DNA of 64,000 bases from Pseudoalteromonas luteoviolacea (GCF_001750165.1 NZ_CP015412.1:310001-374000); one strand, 5' to 3'; positions 46,991 to 56,383 are shown, counted from the stretch's first letter. The notes: generated by a model from the sequence alone, not told the origin. Program-made: numbers and translations.

Positions 46991-47794
46991 ATGAAAATAA
47001 GAAGCATAATATTTTATACGGCACTCATGATGAGTGCTAATTTAGCCAGTGCCAATGATAAGCAAAAGCTGCTTATTACGGGGTCTTCAACGGTTTCTCC
47101 GGTAATACAAGAAATAGCGAGAGTATATGAACAGCAACAAAGTAAAGTACTTGTTGACGTTCAAACCGGTGGTTCTAGCAAGGGGGTTATGGACACAAGA
47201 AGCGGGTTGAGTGATATCGGTATGGTATCGAGAGCTTTAAAACAATCCGAGCAAGATCTCAAATCTTATACTTTGGGGTTTGATGGGATTAGTTTAATTA
47301 CTCACAGTAGCAACTCGCTGAGTAATTTAACCAAGAAACAGATCATAGATATATACACCGGCAAAATAAACAATTGGAAAATGTTAGGTGGTCCAGAAGA
47401 AGAAATTGTCGTTATTTCTAAGGCGGCAGGAAGATCTACTCTTGAATTATTCCTAGCATATTTAGGCATTAAGCATTCAAAAATAAAAGCTGACATAGTA
47501 ATTGGTGATAACGAGCAAGGAATAAAGGCCGTAGAGTCAAATAAGTTCGCAATTGGCTATGTGTCTATAGGCGCTGCGAAATATCGAGCTGAGAATGGAG
47601 CCCCAATCAAACTAATTTCTGCTGACGGCCACATACCTTCTTTGGAGAATGTCCGCAAGCGTACGTACCCTATGACCCGAGAATTAAACTTGGTCACTTC
47701 CGGGAATGAGACGGACTCGGCAAACAAATTTATTAAATTTTCTTTGCACCAGAGCAGTTTAATAGAAGCGTTCAACTTCGTTCCAGCGGAATAA
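46991..47794 (+). CDS. pstS: Phosphate/arsenate-type ABC transporter substrate-binding protein
   Basis: A 267-residue periplasmic binding protein using ATG 46991, after which a signal peptide MKIRSIIFYTALMMSANLASA is seen. Oxyanion-binding motifs: ITGSSTVSPVIQEIA, QTGGSSKGVMDTRSG, ISKAAGRSTLELFL and IGYVSIGAA. It is the PstS-like type, shorter than E. coli PstS. Since PstS-like proteins bind phosphate and can admit arsenate, and this one directly follows arsC, an arsenate-uptake role is suggested but not shown. Confidence 0.88.
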   Translation: MKIRSIIFYTALMMSANLASANDKQKLLITGSSTVSPVIQEIARVYEQQQSKVLVDVQTGGSSKGVMDTRSGLSDIGMVSRALKQSEQDLKSYTLGFDGISLITHSSNSLSNLTKKQIIDIYTGKINNWKMLGGPEEEIVVISKAAGRSTLELFLAYLGIKHSKIKADIVIGDNEQGIKAVESNKFAIGYVSIGAAKYRAENGAPIKLISADGHIPSLENVRKRTYPMTRELNLVTSGNETDSANKFIKFSLHQSSLIEAFNFVPAE

Positions 47795-47796
47795 AT

Positions 47797-48666
47797 ATGA
47801 TGTTTGCCGGACGAGCAAAGCTGTTTACAGCTACTTGGTACACTTGGATGTTTATTGCAGTCATATGCATTGCAGTGAGTGTGGCTTTGATTTTCAGTTT
47901 GCTAGCAAATAATTCTATGCTCGCTATTAGTAACATTGGAATCAAACAACTTATGTCGTTTGAGCAGGGTTGGTTTCCGCTTGATGGTGAGCTGAGTTTA
48001 GTGCCCATGCTAATGGGGTCAATTTTAGTGAGTGTTGGGGCTATGGTTCTTGCAGTGCCCTTATGCTTGTTAGTCGCAATCTATATTGTATTTTATTTGC
48101 CAAATAAACTTCAGCATGTAGTTCACCTATTCGTTGTTGTTGTCGCTGCTTTGCCCTCAGTTTTTTATGGTTTTTGGGGCATGGTTTATATTGTTCCCTT
48201 TATAAACCAGATCAAATCACCTGGAGCAAGTTTATTTGCTGGACAAATTGTGTTGGCAATGATGGTTGCGCCCTTGTTGATCGCCTTATTCAAATCTCAG
48301 TTAGAAACTGTTCGTAAAAAGCATCAACAACAGGTCTCAGCACTAGGTATTACCGAGTATTCTGCGATTTGGCCTTTGTATGTGACCAACCAGTTATCTG
48401 CTATTTTCTCTCTATCTATTCTGGGCTTTGGCCGTGTGATAGGAGAAACCATGGTTGTCACCATGGTGACAGGTAATGTAGTGGCTGTTCCTGACTCAAT
48501 TTTTGACCCTGTGCGTACTTTGACCGCAAACATAGCTTTGGAAATGGCATACGCAGTAGATGAACATCGCTCTGCATTGTTCTTTAGTGGGTTTATCTTA
48601 TTGGTTTTTATTGTTTTTCTGTCTACAGCTAGGTTGGCACTCGCCCGTATAGGGGTTGCACGATGA
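47797..48666 (+). CDS. pstC: Phosphate-type ABC transporter permease PstC
   Basis: A 289-residue inner-membrane permease with about six hydrophobic segments. Typical parts: LVPMLMGSILVSVGAMVLAVPLCLLVAIYI, ALPSVFYGFWGMVYIVPFIN, and the EAA-like loop SALGITEYSAIWPLYVTNQLSAIFSLSILGFGRVIGETMVVTMVTGN. GRVIGETM is characteristic of PstC. It starts 2 bases after pstS and overlaps pstA by 4 bases. Confidence 0.92.
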   Translation: MMFAGRAKLFTATWYTWMFIAVICIAVSVALIFSLLANNSMLAISNIGIKQLMSFEQGWFPLDGELSLVPMLMGSILVSVGAMVLAVPLCLLVAIYIVFYLPNKLQHVVHLFVVVVAALPSVFYGFWGMVYIVPFINQIKSPGASLFAGQIVLAMMVAPLLIALFKSQLETVRKKHQQQVSALGITEYSAIWPLYVTNQLSAIFSLSILGFGRVIGETMVVTMVTGNVVAVPDSIFDPVRTLTANIALEMAYAVDEHRSALFFSGFILLVFIVFLSTARLALARIGVAR

Positions 48667-49514
48667 GTATCTCAAAACTGAACTTAAAGTTACATAACTA
48701 CATGCTGTGTAGCGCAGCTTTTATCGTTTGCTTGATTATGTTTTCGCATATGGCGGTGTCAATTGTTGCTGGTGGAGTGGAACACCTTTCATTAGGTTTT
48801 CTTTCCGAAGTGCCCCAGATGGGAGGGAGAGAGGGTGGCATTTTTAGCATTATAGTGTCTACTCTGTTGATTCTTTTTATTTGTGTTGTTGTTGCTTTAC
48901 CTATTGGGTTGGGCGCATCTATTTTGATTTCTGAGTATATAAATAAGAGCTCAAAGTTATCCAAGTTCTTATATTTTGTACTCGATATTCTAGCGTCTAC
49001 CCCTTCGATTGTATTTGGGTTGATGGGAAATCAATTCTTTTGTGTCCAACTTGGTATGGGGTTCTCGGTACTGTCTGGTGGATTAACACTGGCATTAATG
49101 GTTTTACCCCTATTTATAACTGGGTGTATTGAATCTTTTAAAGATGTTGAAGATAGGATTAGGTACTCCGCCTGTGCATTGGGGTTATCTAAACTAGGCA
49201 GCATTAAAAAGTTAGTTATTCCAATGGCATCAAAGGGAATCTTTCTCACAATTATGCTGAGTATATGTAGAGCCTTAGCAGAAACCGCTGCTCTATTGTA
49301 TACCGCAGGTTATGTCACCCGTACTCCCGAATCGGTTATGGATTCTGGTAGAAGTATATCTGTTCATATATTTGATTTATCAATGAATGTGTCAGGAGCA
49401 GATCACAACGTATATGCTTCGGCGATTGTACTTATTGCGATTGTTATGAGCTTTAATTTTATTTTATATATGCTCCAAAGGTTATATATAAAAATGGAAG
49501 GAATAATGCAGTGA
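48663..49514 (+). CDS. pstA: Phosphate-type ABC transporter permease PstA
   Basis: A 283-residue permease, partner of PstC. The pattern MGGREGGIFSIIVSTLLILFICVVVALPIGLGASILISEYI and DILASTPSIVFGLMGNQFF, then YSACALGLSKLGSIKKLVIPMASKGIFLTIMLSICRALAETAALLYTAGY are PstA-type (RALAETAAL). ATGA overlap with pstC and GTGA overlap with pstB indicate tight translational coupling. Confidence 0.92.
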   Translation: MSISKLNLKLHNYMLCSAAFIVCLIMFSHMAVSIVAGGVEHLSLGFLSEVPQMGGREGGIFSIIVSTLLILFICVVVALPIGLGASILISEYINKSSKLSKFLYFVLDILASTPSIVFGLMGNQFFCVQLGMGFSVLSGGLTLALMVLPLFITGCIESFKDVEDRIRYSACALGLSKLGSIKKLVIPMASKGIFLTIMLSICRALAETAALLYTAGYVTRTPESVMDSGRSISVHIFDLSMNVSGADHNVYASAIVLIAIVMSFNFILYMLQRLYIKMEGIMQ

Positions 49515-50314
49515 GCCTTAATATAAGAATGTGTGAAAAGCAACATGATGCAATAGTTCTATCTAATGTTAATGTTTTCTATTCAGGCGAGAAAAAAGTA
49601 AAAAATATAAATCTCAATATAGAGAAAAATAAAATAACGGCATTTGTCGGGCCTTCTGGTTGTGGAAAGTCAAGTGTATTAAATGTGATTAATGCTATTA
49701 ACTGCGATTATCAAAATTGTACATTTGATGGAGAGATCTGTATTGCCTCAAAAACACCGATGAAAGGTGTTCGTCGTTTAAATAAAGTTCAGCTGAGAAG
49801 GACCGTTGGCACCATATTCCAAATGCCACAACCATTTCCACTTTCAATTAGGAAAAACATTGAGTTCCCTTTAAAGCATCATGGTATTGGTGACAAACAC
49901 GTACGTTATCAAAAAATGCAAACCGCACTAGAGAAAGTAGGGCTTTGGAATGATGTAAAAAGTCGATTAGATGACTCTGCACTCGCGCTATCGGGTGGGC
50001 AACAACAGCGACTTTGTATTGCGCGTGCTTTGGCACTAGAGCCAGAAATTCTACTTCTAGATGAGCCGTGTAGTGCATTAGATCCATATTCTTCCAAAGC
50101 AATTGAAGAGTTACTTATTGAATTAAAAAAAGAAATTTCAATTATCGTGGTAACTCATAATCTAGCGCAAGCAAAGCGAATAGCTGATAACTGCTGCGTG
50201 TTTTGGACCGAAGATGAAGTTGGGTATTTAGCTGAAAGAGGGGAAGCCCACACTTTATTTTCTGCACCTACAACTGCAGTTTCAAGAGAGTATTTAACAG
50301 GATTAATTTCTTAA
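49511..50314 (+). CDS. pstB: Phosphate-type ABC transporter ATPase PstB
   Basis: A 267-residue ATPase. Walker A is GPSGCGKSSVLN (47-58), signature LSGGQQQRLCIARALALEPEILLLDEPCSALDPYSSKAIEELL, and VVTHNLAQAKRIADNCCVFW. The start is GTG, overlapping the pstA stop. No phoU or phoBR follows, unlike a normal pst operon; the next gene is a methyltransferase. This suggests a specialised copy in the arsenic cluster. Confidence 0.92.
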   Translation: MSLNIRMCEKQHDAIVLSNVNVFYSGEKKVKNINLNIEKNKITAFVGPSGCGKSSVLNVINAINCDYQNCTFDGEICIASKTPMKGVRRLNKVQLRRTVGTIFQMPQPFPLSIRKNIEFPLKHHGIGDKHVRYQKMQTALEKVGLWNDVKSRLDDSALALSGGQQQRLCIARALALEPEILLLDEPCSALDPYSSKAIEELLIELKKEISIIVVTHNLAQAKRIADNCCVFWTEDEVGYLAERGEAHTLFSAPTTAVSREYLTGLIS

Positions 50315-50324
50315 GAGGCAAGTA

Positions 50325-51074
50325 ATGAAAAACAGTTTATCTATACTGCTAGGCGATTCGTTAACGCGAGAATTGATGAATATATTTGATTTATCACTTA
50401 ATAAGAATAATCGCTTTCTACATTTGGGGTGTAGTGATGGTCACTTAGCTTTTAAAGTTGCCAAATTAGTTGGTGCTGGTGGGAAAGTTATTGGCATTGA
50501 AAGCGATCCGGCTGTTTTAAGAGATGTTTACGGCATGATGGGGGATGTTGCTGACGATCTAGGTTATGACAATATGTATTTTTATCACGGACAAAACCAT
50601 GATCTCAGAACAGATGTATACCGCCAGTCAACGCTATTCAAACGCCTTAAAATGGAGAGTTTCAGCGATTTCTCTGCATTTACACACCGTAGTGTTGAGT
50701 ATTTTAACAACAATCCAGTAGTCGTTTCTCATTCTATTGATGTCCTTTTTTCAAGCGTCGACCTTGGCCAATTGACTCATTTCCAGATTATTGAACTTTT
50801 TCATGAGGCTTCAAGGGTACTTAATGATAAAGGAGTCCTTTTTATGTTGACGCCTTCTGGTAGTTCCATGCTTGAGAAAAACATTGAGCAGTACGAGCGA
50901 ATCTTATCTAGTGCGGATTTTGAAAGTATTAACTTTTTTAATCAGCAATTTGAGCAATCAAACTGCTGTGGTACTGAGCAGTTAAAAGTTATTAGAGCAG
51001 TTCGCAATACACGTAAAAATAGCGTTAGTAATGTAAATAGTGAAAGCTGTTGTTCAGGGTCATCTTGTTGTTGA
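50325..51074 (+). CDS. Class I SAM methyltransferase with Cys-Cys tail
   Basis: A 249-residue Rossmann methyltransferase: FLHLGCSDGHLAFKVAKLVGAGGKVIGIESD is motif I and the acidic residue, SHSIDVLFSSVDLGQLTHFQIIELFHEASRVLNDKGVLFMLTP covers motifs IV-V. The C-terminus adds NCCGTEQ (Cys214-215) and SCCSGSSCC (Cys242-243, 248-249), like the Cys-rich tails of some AS3MT/ArsM proteins, which bind As(III). The ArsM internal cysteine of the SNCVxNL motif is absent. It lies between pstB and the radical SAM gene, so an organoarsenical is the likely substrate. Confidence 0.75.
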   Translation: MKNSLSILLGDSLTRELMNIFDLSLNKNNRFLHLGCSDGHLAFKVAKLVGAGGKVIGIESDPAVLRDVYGMMGDVADDLGYDNMYFYHGQNHDLRTDVYRQSTLFKRLKMESFSDFSAFTHRSVEYFNNNPVVVSHSIDVLFSSVDLGQLTHFQIIELFHEASRVLNDKGVLFMLTPSGSSMLEKNIEQYERILSSADFESINFFNQQFEQSNCCGTEQLKVIRAVRNTRKNSVSNVNSESCCSGSSCC

Positions 51075-51109
51075 CATAAACATTTTTGAGTAAAGTTTTT
51101 GAGGTAGAA

Positions 51110-52384
51110 ATGAATATTCTAATTGTGTCCACCTTCGAAGGTGGTTATCAACCCATCTCTGCACTAGCAGCAACGACTTCCTTGGTAGCGGAGGGATTTA
51201 GCCCGACGTTATTAGATGTTTATGTTGATGGTGTTGATGAAGATAAAATTAAAGCTGCGACTGTAATTGCTGTGTCAATGCCATTGTTCGATTCACTTGA
51301 GTCTGGCGTTCAACTTATTCAGCAAATTAAGGAACTTAACCCGAGTGCAATTTTGATTGCATTTGGACAATATGCGACGCTTAACCCGCAACGCTTAAGT
51401 CAAACTTATGTTGATTTCACGATAGTTGGAGAGTGGGAGAAACCAATTGTGAGTCTAGCTAATCACTTGGTATTAGGTAAAGAGCTGGACCTAGCGGGTA
51501 TTTGTACGCGCGAAATGGCGGAACTCGGATCAATCCCTAATCCGCTCATTACGAGAAAAAACATTCGAATGCCACTTCGCTCTTATGCACCACCATTGTC
51601 TAAATACCCACAACCGCAAGTAGAAAAGTTACTCGAAAGAAGCGCGGTTGTAGGTGGTTTAGAAACATCTAGAGGGTGCATTCATAAATGTACATACTGT
51701 TCGGTTTTTGCCGCTTACGATACTAAAGTGGTGAAGGTTGATGAGCAGTATATTGTTGATGATATTGAGCAAATGGTCGCTCAAGGGATGGATCACTTAA
51801 CCTTCATGGATGCGGATTTTTTCAATGCTAAGCGAAGAAATGTTGAGCTAATACAGACCCTGCACGAAAAGTTTCCTCAATTGACTTTCGACTTTACGAC
51901 AAGGGTGGATTTTATTCTTGATCTGGAAGATTTGATCCCTGTATTAAGTGCGTGCAATGTTAAATTTATTACATCTGCATTAGAGTTTCCTACTCAAAAT
52001 GTTTTAGACATAGTCGCAAAAGATATCACTGTAGAAGATATCGAGCGTGCTATCGAAATTTGTAACAAAGCAAATATAAAGCTCAATCCAACATTTATTA
52101 TGTATAACCCTTGGATTGATAAGGAAGAGTTATCACAGTTCCAACAGTTTGTTGTTCGTAATGACCTTGCGGATATCATTGATCCTATCCAGTATGAAAC
52201 ACGCTTAAAATTGTATAAAGGATCGCCATTACTTAACCGAGAATCTACTCAGCCCCTCGAGTTGGAAGAACAAGAGTTTCACTTCGATTGGAAGCATCCT
52301 AACCCTGAAATAGACAATTTATATTTTAGTAATTTAACGCCAGTAGAAGAAGGTGTTTTTAAAAGATGCTGTTTAAAATGCTAA
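51110..52384 (+). CDS. arsL: Radical SAM enzyme, ArsL-like (C-As bond formation)
   Basis: 424 residues from ATG 51110, which has GAGG 5 bases upstream; a TTG eight codons earlier is less likely. Residues about 1-125 form a B12-binding-like alpha/beta domain (LIVSTFEGGYQPISALAATTSLVAEGF). The [4Fe-4S] motif is SRGCIHKCTYCS (Cys190, 194, 197; C-x3-C-x2-C). The protein ends RCCLKC (419-424), the As(III)-binding tail that I recall from ArsL, the enzyme of arsinothricin biosynthesis that moves the 3-amino-3-carboxypropyl group of SAM onto arsenic. Activity cannot be proven from sequence, but tail and context together are strong. Confidence 0.85.
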   Translation: MNILIVSTFEGGYQPISALAATTSLVAEGFSPTLLDVYVDGVDEDKIKAATVIAVSMPLFDSLESGVQLIQQIKELNPSAILIAFGQYATLNPQRLSQTYVDFTIVGEWEKPIVSLANHLVLGKELDLAGICTREMAELGSIPNPLITRKNIRMPLRSYAPPLSKYPQPQVEKLLERSAVVGGLETSRGCIHKCTYCSVFAAYDTKVVKVDEQYIVDDIEQMVAQGMDHLTFMDADFFNAKRRNVELIQTLHEKFPQLTFDFTTRVDFILDLEDLIPVLSACNVKFITSALEFPTQNVLDIVAKDITVEDIERAIEICNKANIKLNPTFIMYNPWIDKEELSQFQQFVVRNDLADIIDPIQYETRLKLYKGSPLLNRESTQPLELEEQEFHFDWKHPNPEIDNLYFSNLTPVEEGVFKRCCLKC

Positions 52385-53253
52385 CTAAAATAACATCTTG
52401 CGCAGTTGGACTAGCAGTTGTAATTGCTAGTCCTTGCTATGCGGATCAACAAGATAAATTAGAAGTTTCTGTGAAAGCGATCAGTGCGAACAGTAATAAG
52501 ACTTCACGAAGTTTTGTCGGAATGGTAGCGCATAAAGATGTGTATCAAATCGTATCGCATGTGAGCGGTCTGGTAAAACATGCATCGGTAACTCATGGTC
52601 AAGTAATCGAAGATAAAGCAGCACTTTACGAAATAAAAATTCTCGATCCTGGGTTTGAAAATGCGCTTATTAATAATGAGTTTGGAAAGGTTAAAGTGAT
52701 CCAGACTAAGATAAGGCAAGGTCAGTTTGTAGAAAAGAACAGAACGTTGGCGTATGTAGTTCCACTAGACGAGTACAAAATTGAGGTCAAAATGCTTCCC
52801 AATGAGCTGGCTTTGTTGCAATCAGGACAAACGCTTATTTCTGGAGAGCTATTTCCGCAAACTAAATATAGCCAGCACTTTACCTTGACCGATTACAATG
52901 TCGTGAGTCCGATTCAAAGTAATCCATTTTACATTGTTGAGTTTGAGCTAAATTGCCGAGTTTTAAACTGTAAAGGTTTTGAGTTGTCTTCTGCTGTAGC
53001 CAAGGTGACGGTAGAAAATACCGTTAATGAAGTTGCAGAGATACCCATCAGCTATCTAAGAAAGGGTATGAAGGCTGTATACGTATTGAACGATGAAGGT
53101 GTTGTTGAGACGACTCATGTCGATATTTTGAAATTAGATGATCAATACGCTCGAGTTAAGCTCGCTTATGGTACGCATATGAACGTCATTGTCGAATCAA
53201 ATCGCATTCCAAATGATGGTGAAAAGCCTTCTGTAGTAAAAGAAAAATTATAG
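52366..53253 (+). CDS. RND adaptor (membrane fusion) protein, reduced form
   Basis: A 295-residue periplasmic adaptor with signal peptide (LTKITSCAVGLAVVIASPCYA). The two lipoyl halves (VSGLVKHASVTHGQVIEDKAALYEI and FGKVKVIQTKIRQGQFVEKNRTLAYV) are joined by only about 17 residues, so the usual helical hairpin is essentially absent. Beta-barrel and membrane-proximal regions follow. The start overlaps the end of the radical SAM gene (19 bases), so its first codons are read in another frame over the RCCLKC codons; AAGAAGG lies upstream. It pairs with the RND pump that follows. Confidence 0.8.
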   Translation: MLFKMLTKITSCAVGLAVVIASPCYADQQDKLEVSVKAISANSNKTSRSFVGMVAHKDVYQIVSHVSGLVKHASVTHGQVIEDKAALYEIKILDPGFENALINNEFGKVKVIQTKIRQGQFVEKNRTLAYVVPLDEYKIEVKMLPNELALLQSGQTLISGELFPQTKYSQHFTLTDYNVVSPIQSNPFYIVEFELNCRVLNCKGFELSSAVAKVTVENTVNEVAEIPISYLRKGMKAVYVLNDEGVVETTHVDILKLDDQYARVKLAYGTHMNVIVESNRIPNDGEKPSVVKEKL

Positions 53254-53270
53254 AGTTGTGAACGGATAGC

Positions 53271-56200
53271 ATGCAAGATCTCTACTTAAAGAAACTGCAC
53301 CCTTATAGGGCATTTATATTAGGTTTGACATTCTTTTTAGTGTTGCTTAGCACATTTGTTGTCGAGCTACTGCCCGTGTCGCTGTACCCTAACAGTACCA
53401 AGCCAACGGTCAGAGTGGTTGCAAGTTATGACATGGATGTCAGCTCATTCAAAGAACTTGTAGGTAAGAAATTGGAAAAATCTCTTCGTAATATCGAAGG
53501 GGTTGATCGTGTCGACGCAAAATATGGACCGGGTAAAACGACTTATTATACTGCTTTTGAGTGGAATAAAAGCTCAAATGAAGCTATGAAGGAAGTCGCC
53601 ACTGTCGCTTCTTTTTACCAATCTCAGTTACCCAGCAATTATCCTCCGATCAAAACTTATTACTATGATGCAGGCCTGGAACTTTATATTGCAGTTAAAT
53701 CTACAAAGATGTCTAGTGAAGCGCTGAGTGTTGCTTTAGAGCAAAGGCTAACCCCCATTCTATCGAGCATCTCAGGTATTTCCTCTGTTTATGTCTCTGC
53801 GGTAGACCAAAAAGAGGTTATCGTAAAAATAAATCCGTATTCATTAGTAAGGTACAAACTCAGTATAGAAGATGTACTTGATAAATTAAAAGAATCACGT
53901 TTTGATGCCCATTTAGGCACGATTCGAAGCGTTGGTGACACGCCCGAATATCAAGTGACACTTGGACAAGCAGCAAAAACTATCTCTGAAATTGAGAACT
54001 TTGTACTTAGTTCGGGTGCTGGAAGGCTAGTAAAGCTGTCTGATGTTGCGACTGTTGAGTTGCAGGTGAAAGAGTCAAGCCGCTATTTTTATGTTGATGA
54101 TATGCAAGTTGTAGCGGTCGCTGCATGGCCGCTTCCAGATACAAACTTGTATGATATCTCAAAACAATTTGAGTCTGCTGTTGCAAAGGAGCTAAATGGG
54201 CTTGGCGAAGTAATCGTATTAAATAGCCCGATGAAGTACATTGGAGTAAGCCTTTATCAGATGGGGGTAGCCGTTTTAGTTGGGATGCTATTTACTGCAC
54301 TCAGCGTGCTAGTTTTTTTCAGAAAACTAAGTGCGACGGTCTTGATAACACTCTGTATGCCAATCTCCATCGCATTTGGTGTGTGCTTGCTATTTTTGTT
54401 TAACGCTGGCATAAACTTAGTATCTGTGGGCGCTGTTGGTATTGCAAGTGGTCTAGTCGTTGACAGTTGTGTATTTGTGCTCGAAAAAATCAGGTCAAAA
54501 CTGACTAATCTGAGAGCTAATGAGAGTTCAACCAGTTATTCACGCACCGTAATAGGTGCAGTACGAGAATCTGTCCGTTCGGTACTCTCTACCTCCATGA
54601 CAAGTATTGCGGTATTTTTACCTTTACTCTTTACTCAGCCGATTATAAAGGCTTTGATAGGCGAGTTATCGCTCGTAATTATCGTGCTACTGCTTGCCTC
54701 GATAGTGTTTTCTTTATTTGTTTTACCGGCATTAATCTTGTTATTTCCTGGAAAATTGTCTTTGCAAACTACAAGTTTCAATCAGGATAACGCTGAAAAA
54801 GACAACCATCGTACAACCAGTTTGTATCCTAAAACTCAAAGGCTACTCAGCAATGTTTGGATCACAATTTCCATATTATTGCTGACCATTTGGCTATGTA
54901 GTCATGCAATTGGATTGCTTTGGCATGATGTTAAACGTGATGTGATAGCACAACCACTCCCCAATATTGTCGATGTAGGTTTATATTTTAATGATACTGA
55001 GCTGCCACTATCTAAACGCCAGCAATTGGCATTTACTGTTAAAGAACAAGTTGAGCAAGTTTTAAAAGACGAAATCAAATTTTCATTTACTGACATTAGA
55101 AAAGGCGTTGCCTATATATCACTTCATTTAAATAACTACGATCAGGCGCCTAGTATAATTAAAGAGCTAAAAAAGGTGGTTCCAGATAATGAAAACTATA
55201 CAGCTGATATATCTCCATGGGTAAGTGCATCAGTAAAAGTTGAAAACAAGCCAGACTATAGAATCTATATACCAAATGGTGAGCATGAAAGAGGCGTTAA
55301 ATTAGTAAGTGATTTATATAAAGGCTTTAAAGCGGAAAACGCCATTATAAAAGTTGTTCCCTATCCAAAAATTAAAAAATCATCAATTGCAAACCTTAAG
55401 TTAAATCAAATGGTGGTGTCTAGCCTGAGCAATGGTGTTGATTATGGTGATTTAGAGAATAGTTTATCTCTATTCTCAAAGTTATCTCTCAAAGAAGAGT
55501 ATTTATATTCCATTAATATGAATGTGGGAGATACACCTTTATCAATTCAAGTAGGTCAAGGTGGGTTAAGTGGCATTGCAGAAATAGAACAGTTACCAAT
55601 TTGGTTGGATGGTATTGCAATTAACTTTGGACAGTTGGCACAGTTCGTTACTTATGATGACTATTTATATTATCACAGCAGAAATGGCTCTGATGTGTAT
55701 ATGCTTGAGTTGTGGGTGGCAAAAGATGTTGAAAATGCGAATGAAACTATAAGCAAAGTTATTGAAAGTTTGGAGTTGCAAAGCCTAGGTATAAATGTTG
55801 TAAGTGTAGAAAGTGAGGTGAATGATAATATCAAGTCTTTACTTTATGCCCTATATGCTTCGGTTATTATCGTATTCTTAATTTTAATTATAGATTTAAA
55901 AAGTATAACTTTGTCATTAGTCGCTCTGTCTTGTATACCATTTGGTTTGGTGGGGGCTTCATATAGTTTGTTCTATTTTGGAGGTACATTTTCGGTCAAC
56001 TCATTAATTGGGATGATTATGCTGGCGGGTATAGGTGTTAATAGCTCCATTTTGATAATTCATAGTTATCAAGATAATACCATTAAATATCCTAGTAATA
56101 ATGTGTATGAGAATATTATTTGCGCTGTTGTATCTAGGCTCAGAGCAATATTTATCACGTCTATATCGACAATACTGGGTATGTTGCCACTTGCCTATGG

Positions 56201-56369
56201 ATTCGGAAATGGTGGTCCAATAATGCAACCATTGGGTTTAGCGATGTGTGGTGGAATGCTCACAATCGCGTTACTGAGTATCGTGATTATCCCTGTTCTA
56301 TTGGCGGCGCACCAACGGTTATTCGCTAAGTTCACTAATCATGTTCATAACAAAGCAGTTTCTAATTAA
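53271..56369 (+). CDS. RND-family exporter in the arsenic cluster
   Basis: A 1032-residue RND transporter with the standard two-repeat layout. N-terminal helix RAFILGLTFFLVLLSTFVVELLPVSLYP, first TM bundle about 330-500 with AVGIASGLVVDSCVFVLEKIRSK (TM4 Asp) and VRSVLSTSMTSIAVFLPLLF, second bundle about 860-1020 with LIGMIMLAGIGVNSSILIIHSYQD and SRLRAIFITSISTILGMLPLAYGFGNGGP. It is divergent from the drug pump at 16-19 kb. By context it should export an arsenic compound; no outer-membrane channel is encoded beside it. Confidence 0.88.
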   Translation: MQDLYLKKLHPYRAFILGLTFFLVLLSTFVVELLPVSLYPNSTKPTVRVVASYDMDVSSFKELVGKKLEKSLRNIEGVDRVDAKYGPGKTTYYTAFEWNKSSNEAMKEVATVASFYQSQLPSNYPPIKTYYYDAGLELYIAVKSTKMSSEALSVALEQRLTPILSSISGISSVYVSAVDQKEVIVKINPYSLVRYKLSIEDVLDKLKESRFDAHLGTIRSVGDTPEYQVTLGQAAKTISEIENFVLSSGAGRLVKLSDVATVELQVKESSRYFYVDDMQVVAVAAWPLPDTNLYDISKQFESAVAKELNGLGEVIVLNSPMKYIGVSLYQMGVAVLVGMLFTALSVLVFFRKLSATVLITLCMPISIAFGVCLLFLFNAGINLVSVGAVGIASGLVVDSCVFVLEKIRSKLTNLRANESSTSYSRTVIGAVRESVRSVLSTSMTSIAVFLPLLFTQPIIKALIGELSLVIIVLLLASIVFSLFVLPALILLFPGKLSLQTTSFNQDNAEKDNHRTTSLYPKTQRLLSNVWITISILLLTIWLCSHAIGLLWHDVKRDVIAQPLPNIVDVGLYFNDTELPLSKRQQLAFTVKEQVEQVLKDEIKFSFTDIRKGVAYISLHLNNYDQAPSIIKELKKVVPDNENYTADISPWVSASVKVENKPDYRIYIPNGEHERGVKLVSDLYKGFKAENAIIKVVPYPKIKKSSIANLKLNQMVVSSLSNGVDYGDLENSLSLFSKLSLKEEYLYSINMNVGDTPLSIQVGQGGLSGIAEIEQLPIWLDGIAINFGQLAQFVTYDDYLYYHSRNGSDVYMLELWVAKDVENANETISKVIESLELQSLGINVVSVESEVNDNIKSLLYALYASVIIVFLILIIDLKSITLSLVALSCIPFGLVGASYSLFYFGGTFSVNSLIGMIMLAGIGVNSSILIIHSYQDNTIKYPSNNVYENIICAVVSRLRAIFITSISTILGMLPLAYGFGNGGPIMQPLGLAMCGGMLTIALLSIVIIPVLLAAHQRLFAKFTNHVHNKAVSN

Positions 56370-56383
56370 CTACTGGAGTAGAT

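Noticed and set aside
47797..50314. Housekeeping phosphate pst operon
   Set aside because: Lacks phoU and phoBR, is preceded by arsC, and is translationally continuous with arsenic genes; a specialised copy is more likely.
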